Positions 59,260 to 64,000 of a DNA stretch of 64,000 nt are shown here, piece after piece (the stretch's first letter is position 1; each line of letters begins with the position of its first letter). The DNA is taken from positions 62,001-126,000 of the forward strand of contig NZ_NDFH01000002.1 of the NCBI RefSeq assembly GCF_002239585.1. Reading direction: 5' to 3'. Source of the DNA: Psychromonas sp. CD1. Its GTDB lineage: Bacteria; Pseudomonadota; Gammaproteobacteria; Enterobacterales; Psychromonadaceae. The translations under genes were made by a program, and so were the position numbers. The notes beneath the pieces were generated by a model that saw only the letters and a list, made by a program, of their open reading frames with translations, did no database searches and was not told the DNA's origin.

Positions 59260-60132
59260 ATGAGTGATATTATCCTTTTGATGGGTCAAATACCGATGTT
59301 GCTATACATCATGGTGACTTGCTTGGGGTTACTGATAGGATCTTTATTAAATGTCGTGATATACCGTTTGCCCGTGATGATGGAGCGCGCATGGAAAGTC
59401 GAGTGTGCTGAATATTTTCCAGAGACTAACGTAATACTAGACAAAGGTACGTTTAATCTTTTTTTACCTCGGTCGCACTGCCCTAAATGTGCGCATGTTA
59501 TTGGTGCGTTGGAAAATATTCCTATTATTAGTTGGTTACTGCAACAAGGGCGTTGTAAGCACTGTACTTGTAAAATTAGTGTGCGCTATCCGAGTGTAGA
59601 GTTATTAACGGCTTTAATGTCTTTAGCTGTTGCCTATATTATTCCTTTTGGTTGGCCGTTATTATTTGCTTTGTTTTTCACTTGGATTTTGATTTGTCTG
59701 TCTTATATCGATTTTGATACGATGCTGTTACCCGATCAATTAACATTACCGTTACTTTGGTTTGGCTTACTGATTAATTTATCTCACAGTTTCACGTCGA
59801 TTAATGATGCAGTGCTGGGGGCTGTTTTTGGCTATTTAAGTTTATGGTCGGTGTATTGGTTATTTAAACTTGCCACCGGAAAGGAAGGCATGGGTTATGG
59901 TGACTTTAAATTGCTCGGTGCCTTAGGAGCTTGGTTTGGTTGGCAATCTCTACCTGTAATTATTTTACTTTCTTCTTTTTCTGGGATAATAATAGGTATT
60001 GCATTATTGCTCTTATCTAAAGATAAAAAGAGCGTAGCCTTTCCTTTTGGACCGTATTTAGCCATAGCCGGATGGATTTATTTACTTTATGGGCCTCTGT
60101 TAACTCAATTTTATTATGCGTTGTTATTATAG
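59260..60132 (+). CDS. pilD: Type IV prepilin peptidase / N-methyltransferase
   Basis: 290 residues. It cleaves the leader of type IV pilins and type II secretion pseudopilins and methylates the new N-terminus. The cytoplasmic zinc motif is Cys74-Cys77-Cys99-Cys102. The two catalytic Asp are in YIDFDTMLLPD (Asp151 region) and MGYGDFKLLGA (Asp215). About seven membrane segments are seen. No pilin, pilB or pilC genes are adjacent, although pilBCD usually travel together. Its stop codon shares one base with the tadA GTG start. Confidence 0.94.
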   Translation: MSDIILLMGQIPMLLYIMVTCLGLLIGSLLNVVIYRLPVMMERAWKVECAEYFPETNVILDKGTFNLFLPRSHCPKCAHVIGALENIPIISWLLQQGRCKHCTCKISVRYPSVELLTALMSLAVAYIIPFGWPLLFALFFTWILICLSYIDFDTMLLPDQLTLPLLWFGLLINLSHSFTSINDAVLGAVFGYLSLWSVYWLFKLATGKEGMGYGDFKLLGALGAWFGWQSLPVIILLSSFSGIIIGIALLLLSKDKKSVAFPFGPYLAIAGWIYLLYGPLLTQFYYALLL

Positions 60133-60650
60133 TGGATATTTTATTAAAAGATGAAAAGTGGATGCGCCATGCACTATTATTGGCTGAAAAAGCAGAAATA
60201 CTCGGAGAGGTTCCGGTTGGGGCTGTATTGATAAAGGACGATGAAATCATCGCTGAAGGTTGGAATTTATCTATTTTAACGCATGATGCATGTGCACATG
60301 CTGAAGTGATGGCGATACGTGATGGCGGTCAAAGGTTACAGAATTATCGCCTTATCGATTGTACACTTTACGTAACATTAGAGCCTTGTCCAATGTGCGC
60401 TGGCGCATTGATACATGCGCGTATTAAACGACTTGTTTATGGCGCATCTGATTTAAAAACGGGTGCCGCTGGGTCGGTTTTTAACCTGCTAGATGAAGAA
60501 AAACTAAATCATCAAGTCGTTGTGACGTCGGGTATTCTTAGTGAACAATGTTCGACTAAAATCAGCCTTTTTTTTAAGCGTCGCCGTAAAGAAAAAAAAG
60601 CCTTAAAAAAATTAGCCTCTAATATCGACCCTGTCCTAAAATCTGTGTAA
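60132..60650 (+). CDS. tadA: tRNA-specific adenosine deaminase
   Basis: 172 residues from a GTG at 60132 (E. coli 167). It deaminates A34 of tRNA-Arg(ACG) to inosine. The zinc-binding HAE (CAHAEVMA) and PCxxC (EPCPMCAGAL) motifs are both present, as is WMRHALLLAEKA at the N-terminus. The start overlaps the pilD stop (TAGTG), implying coupled translation. A longer frame from 60072 would begin inside the last pilD helix and is rejected. tadA, mltF and purL are neighbours, as in E. coli. Confidence 0.95.
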   Translation: MDILLKDEKWMRHALLLAEKAEILGEVPVGAVLIKDDEIIAEGWNLSILTHDACAHAEVMAIRDGGQRLQNYRLIDCTLYVTLEPCPMCAGALIHARIKRLVYGASDLKTGAAGSVFNLLDEEKLNHQVVVTSGILSEQCSTKISLFFKRRRKEKKALKKLASNIDPVLKSV

Positions 60651-60690
60651 TTACCTATCATTAACTTAATCATATTAAGGATAGGTAATT
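60649..60690. terminator. Hairpin covering the convergent ends of tadA and mltF
   Basis: AATTACCTATC (60649-60659) pairs with GATAGGTAATT (60680-60690), and an inner CTTAA/TTAAG stem adds 5 bp. The tadA stop is at the left edge and the mltF stop lies in the loop. The stem is strong but lacks a T-run. Confidence 0.55.
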
Positions 60691-62700
60691 ATGAAAAGAG
60701 AAGAGATCTATTAGCTCTTTGCTTTCTTTATTTTTTTTGTTGTGGCGTGTCTGTTTCTCTTGCTGCAAAGTTTTGTTTTTTATCTGACGCAGTGAGTCTT
60801 CTGCTTGTTGTATCTCTTGTAAACGTTTACTTTGTGCTGCGGAGGCTAAGTCTTTGCGCAGTTGGTAGCCCTTTTGTTCTGCGATGGCTTTTTTATGTGC
60901 CTGTTGAGTCTCTACTGCTAGTTTCATTATTTTATTTTGTTGTGCCTTTAAAGATGCAATTTCTACATTCACTTTATCGGTTTCTTTTTGTAAAAGTTGT
61001 GCTTTTAACTGTGCTTTTTCACTCGCTTGTTGTTGTTCTGCTACCTTTTGTTTTTGTAATATCAGTGTCTTTTGTAGTTCTTTATCAATTTTATTAAGTA
61101 ATTCTTGCACTTTTAGTGTTTTATCACTGGCTAATAAAGTACGTTTTTTGGATTTTATTAATGTGGTGTTATTCTTGTTTGTGTTATAAATTGCTATTTG
61201 TAATGCCAATCTACGTTCATCAAGGCGTGTCTGTGCTTGTTTTTCGGTGCGATCAGCTAAAGGCAATGCGAGCAGTTCTTTTTTGATTTTATTTTCTTGT
61301 CTTTGTTTGTTTTCTTGTAGTTGTTTTAGGCGCAAGGCTTCTTTTTTTTGTTCTTTAACAAACCAATTTAATGTTTTTAAATATTGACGAATATTATTAA
61401 CATAATGTTGTGCTTCTTTGCCTCGGGCATAACCATATCGTGTTTTTGAATACCATTTTTTTTGATGTAATAAGGGTAAGTTTTTTTTGACATCTGCCCA
61501 AGAATTCGGATCTTGATTTCGTATTTTGGTGAGACGTCGAGCATCTATTAAATGTCCATAACCAAGATTATAGCTGGCCAGAGCAAACCAGATTTTTTCA
61601 TTATCGGCAATACTATCGGGTAATCGATTAATGAGTTGTTGTAAATATTTAGCCCCTCCTTTAATGCTTTGTCGTGCATCTAAACGGTTTTTTATACCAA
61701 GGTCATTAGCGGTATCGAGAGTGAGCATCATCATACCTCGCACTCCTGTTGGAGACTTGGCTAAAGGAGACCAATGCGATTCTTGGTAACTGACGGCGGC
61801 AAGTAATCTCCAACTCACGTCATCTGTTTGAAACTCTTTAAATATAATTTCATATTTAGGTAACCGTGTTTTAAGACGTTGTAAATAGATACGTGTATCA
61901 ACAAAATCAAAATTATTGACGTGTCCAAAGTATTTTTCTTGTAATTTATTAATGTTTTTATTGTTATACTGTTCACCGATAAATTCAATCATTAAGGCAT
62001 ATAAACTATCATCGTCATTACGTTTAATGAGCCAGACAATGGGATCATCTTTTGAGATGGTAAACGCTTCGGCAAGGATGGGATAATAGCGCTGTTTTTG
62101 TGCTAATGTAGAGCCGTCTACAATGGCAAAAGAGAGTTCTTTATCCGCGATTTTACGTAGTAGACTTTCTTCATCTTCATTATCTAAAATATCAATAATA
62201 AGATCTGGAGCGGTATTTAATAATTTTTCTAACGTTTCTTCATGGCTACTTTGACTAAGAACTCCAATAGGAGCGTTAATATCTGCAACTTTTCGAGGAC
62301 GATAGCTACCTTTTCGGTAAACAACTTTTTGTGAATTATAGTAATAAGGCGGGGAACTGTGATATTTTTCAGCACGTTCAGGCGTTAATGCAAGTCCCGA
62401 TGCAATGAAGTCCACTTTGTTATTGTCTAATGCTAAAAAAAGCATTTTTAAATTAGCATATTCTTTGACGTGTAAAGACACATTAAGTTTATCTGCAAAT
62501 AGCTTGCTTAACTCATAATCAAAGCCACTGTATTGCTCGCCATCAAAGCTATAAGTTAGGGAACTGTTGATAGTTCCAATAATTAACTCACCATTACTTT
62601 GGATATCTTGTATTTTTGTGCTGGCAGTAAAAGGATGGCATGCACTGAGCAATAAAGCAGTAAATAATATGATAATATCGTGCATTTTTCGAAAGTGCAT
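60670..62700 (-). CDS. mltF: Membrane-bound lytic murein transglycosylase F with long C-terminal coiled coil
   Basis: 676 residues against about 518 in E. coli. A lipoprotein signal has its lipobox LLSAC at residue 21. Residues 30-262 form a periplasmic solute-binding (SBP3-like) domain; residues 270-445 form the transglycosylase domain with catalytic Glu307 in SYQESHWSPLA and the GVRGMMMLT and SYNLGYGH motifs. From about residue 450 to 676 there is an extra tail rich in Lys, Gln, Glu and Ala that reads as a coiled coil. It cleaves peptidoglycan with formation of 1,6-anhydromuropeptides. It lies divergent to purL. Confidence 0.92.
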   Translation of the reverse strand: MHFRKMHDIIILFTALLLSACHPFTASTKIQDIQSNGELIIGTINSSLTYSFDGEQYSGFDYELSKLFADKLNVSLHVKEYANLKMLFLALDNNKVDFIASGLALTPERAEKYHSSPPYYYNSQKVVYRKGSYRPRKVADINAPIGVLSQSSHEETLEKLLNTAPDLIIDILDNEDEESLLRKIADKELSFAIVDGSTLAQKQRYYPILAEAFTISKDDPIVWLIKRNDDDSLYALMIEFIGEQYNNKNINKLQEKYFGHVNNFDFVDTRIYLQRLKTRLPKYEIIFKEFQTDDVSWRLLAAVSYQESHWSPLAKSPTGVRGMMMLTLDTANDLGIKNRLDARQSIKGGAKYLQQLINRLPDSIADNEKIWFALASYNLGYGHLIDARRLTKIRNQDPNSWADVKKNLPLLHQKKWYSKTRYGYARGKEAQHYVNNIRQYLKTLNWFVKEQKKEALRLKQLQENKQRQENKIKKELLALPLADRTEKQAQTRLDERRLALQIAIYNTNKNNTTLIKSKKRTLLASDKTLKVQELLNKIDKELQKTLILQKQKVAEQQQASEKAQLKAQLLQKETDKVNVEIASLKAQQNKIMKLAVETQQAHKKAIAEQKGYQLRKDLASAAQSKRLQEIQQAEDSLRQIKNKTLQQEKQTRHNKKNKESKELIDLFSFHNYLSLI

Positions 62701-62791
62701 AAAAAAGATTACCTAGAAGTTAATAAAGTCGTTATATTCATTGTTTTTATGTTATTCAACAAAAATTAACATCGACTATAGAGTGTTTCTG

Positions 62792-62820
62792 TTTAATAAA
62801 AAATGCTTTTTGCTTATAAT
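62792..62820 (+). promoter_or_regulatory. Likely purL promoter
   Basis: TTTAAT (62792-62797), a 17-bp spacer and a perfect TATAAT (62815-62820), giving a leader of about 127 nt. I see no good PurR operator (ACGCAAACGTTTGCGT type) near it. Confidence 0.6.
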
Positions 62821-62953
62821 GTCGCTTGTATCAAAGAAGCAATTATTTTTATCTGTTTTTGTAAATAACTGAGATATCTATTTGCAGGGCAATAATTGTG
62901 TAATTTGCATCACCCAAGATCATTTACTTATTTAAAAATGAGAGAAATAACTT

Positions 62954-64000
62954 ATGGAAATTTTGCGTGGGGCTCCTGCCTTATCGACGTTTAAGGTGCA
63001 ACAGCTGTTACAAAACTGTACCTCTTTAAATCTTCCTGTAGAAGCAATATATGCTGAATATATACACGCTACAGACTTAAGTGAAAGTTTAAATGACCAA
63101 GAGCTCGTTGTATTACAAAAATTATTAACGTATGGATCCAAGATAGCAGATTCGCTACCACTTGGTACATTATTCTTTGTCACCCCTCGCCCAGGAACAA
63201 TTTCACCTTGGTCTTCAAAAGCGACCGACATAGCGCATAATTGTGGTTTATATAAAGTAAGAAGATTAGAGCGTGGAATCGCTTATTACGTACAAACATC
63301 AACACCATTATCCGCTAAAGAAGACAAAATATTATCTTCTTTATTGCATGATCGTATGATGGAAGTTGTTTTTAGTAAATTAAATGATGCGGAACAATTA
63401 TTCATACAAGGTGCGCCTGGTAAAATGCAAAGCATTAAAGTGCTTAGTGAAGGTCGAATTGCGCTTGAGAATGCGAATATCAAACTGGGTCTTGCATTAG
63501 CGGACGATGAAATTGATTATTTGTTAGAAAATTTCATCAAATTAGATCGCGATCCGAATGATATTGAGCTTATGATGTTTGCTCAGGCAAATTCAGAGCA
63601 TTGTCGACATAAAATATTCAATGCACAATGGACCATTGATGGGGAAAAACAGTCAAAATCATTATTTAAAATGATCCGTAATACGCATGAAAAGCATCCC
63701 GATTATGTTCTTTCTGCTTACAAGGATAATTCTGCCGTAATGGAAGGGTATGCCAGTGGTCGTTTTTTCCCTAGCGTGGAAGAAAGAAAGTTCACTTATC
63801 ATCATGAGCCCATTGATATCTTAATGAAAGTCGAGACACACAATCATCCCACTGCAATTTCTCCTTTTCCTGGTGCGGCGACAGGATCTGGTGGTGAAAT
63901 TAGAGATGAGGGTGCGACTGGGATAGGTTCAAAACCTAAAGCCGGATTAGTCGGATTTTCTGTGTCTAATTTACGGATCCCAGGATTTGTTCAAGCATGG
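62954..64000 (+). CDS. purL: Phosphoribosylformylglycinamidine synthase (partial, runs off the right edge)
   Basis: 349 codons are present of a protein normally about 1295 residues; no stop is reached. PurL converts FGAR to FGAM with glutamine and ATP in purine synthesis. The N-terminal start [20 protein letters not shown] and the blocks [17 protein letters not shown] and [19 protein letters not shown] are diagnostic of the large single-chain enzyme of gammaproteobacteria. The frame is intact to the last base. Confidence 0.97.
   Translation, partial: MEILRGAPALSTFKVQQLLQNCTSLNLPVEAIYAEYIHATDLSESLNDQELVVLQKLLTYGSKIADSLPLGTLFFVTPRPGTISPWSSKATDIAHNCGLYKVRRLERGIAYYVQTSTPLSAKEDKILSSLLHDRMMEVVFSKLNDAEQLFIQGAPGKMQSIKVLSEGRIALENANIKLGLALADDEIDYLLENFIKLDRDPNDIELMMFAQANSEHCRHKIFNAQWTIDGEKQSKSLFKMIRNTHEKHPDYVLSAYKDNSAVMEGYASGRFFPSVEERKFTYHHEPIDILMKVETHNHPTAISPFPGAATGSGGEIRDEGATGIGSKPKAGLVGFSVSNLRIPGFVQAW

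Overview
The window is a chromosomal segment of an AT-rich marine gammaproteobacterium. The closest fit I can name is Psychromonas or a relative such as Moritella, judged from protein similarity and gene order; no 16S rRNA gene is present, so the genus is an inference. Nearly everything is core chromosome. I see no insertion sequence, prophage, CRISPR array, rRNA gene or tRNA gene.

Layout. 1-190: tail of an alpha/beta hydrolase. 371-3012 (minus): rsuA and tmcA, two RNA-modification genes that overlap. 3110-16913: the S10, spc and alpha ribosomal protein operons in the E. coli order, from rpsJ to rplQ, including secY, rpoA and the tiny rpmJ at 13775. The S10 leader has the right length for L4 autoregulation, and the rpsM leader retains the S4-binding pseudoknot and a GTG start. 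16918-21353: oxyR (minus), a DUF3482 GTPase and recG. 21501-26136 (minus): glnA, a broken DUF4124 gene and ntrBC, with a sigma54 promoter and two NtrC sites before glnA. 26556-34493: typA, yihY-dtd, ptrA and rph-pyrE. 34601-39406 (minus): an RND efflux operon with its TetR-type regulator and a palindromic operator.

39550-48443: rep, a fused peroxiredoxin-glutaredoxin, an unusual dihydrolipoamide dehydrogenase-like flavoprotein, ubiCA (minus), a FliL-like protein and the rpsP-rimM-trmD-rplS operon. 49065-64000: a histidine kinase with a degenerate receiver and a cNMP-like domain (minus), hldE, tolC (minus), nudF-cpdA-yqiA-parE, ndk, a prepilin peptidase overlapping tadA, mltF with a long coiled-coil tail (minus), and the start of purL.

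The genes serve translation, secretion and transcription; nitrogen assimilation; peroxide defence; drug efflux; ubiquinone and LPS-heptose synthesis; and DNA repair and decatenation. The most unusual points are these: a 66-bp direct repeat (68-bp period) that has frameshifted the DUF4124 gene; two further small tandem duplications in intergenic DNA; a terminator-like hairpin directly before typA; a flavoprotein with three extra C-terminal cysteines next to the peroxiredoxin fusion; the pseudo-receiver/cNMP-like/kinase architecture; and a DUF3482 GTPase whose usual partner gene is missing. I did not find a clearly new multi-gene system. The strongest candidates are individual proteins and regulatory elements.
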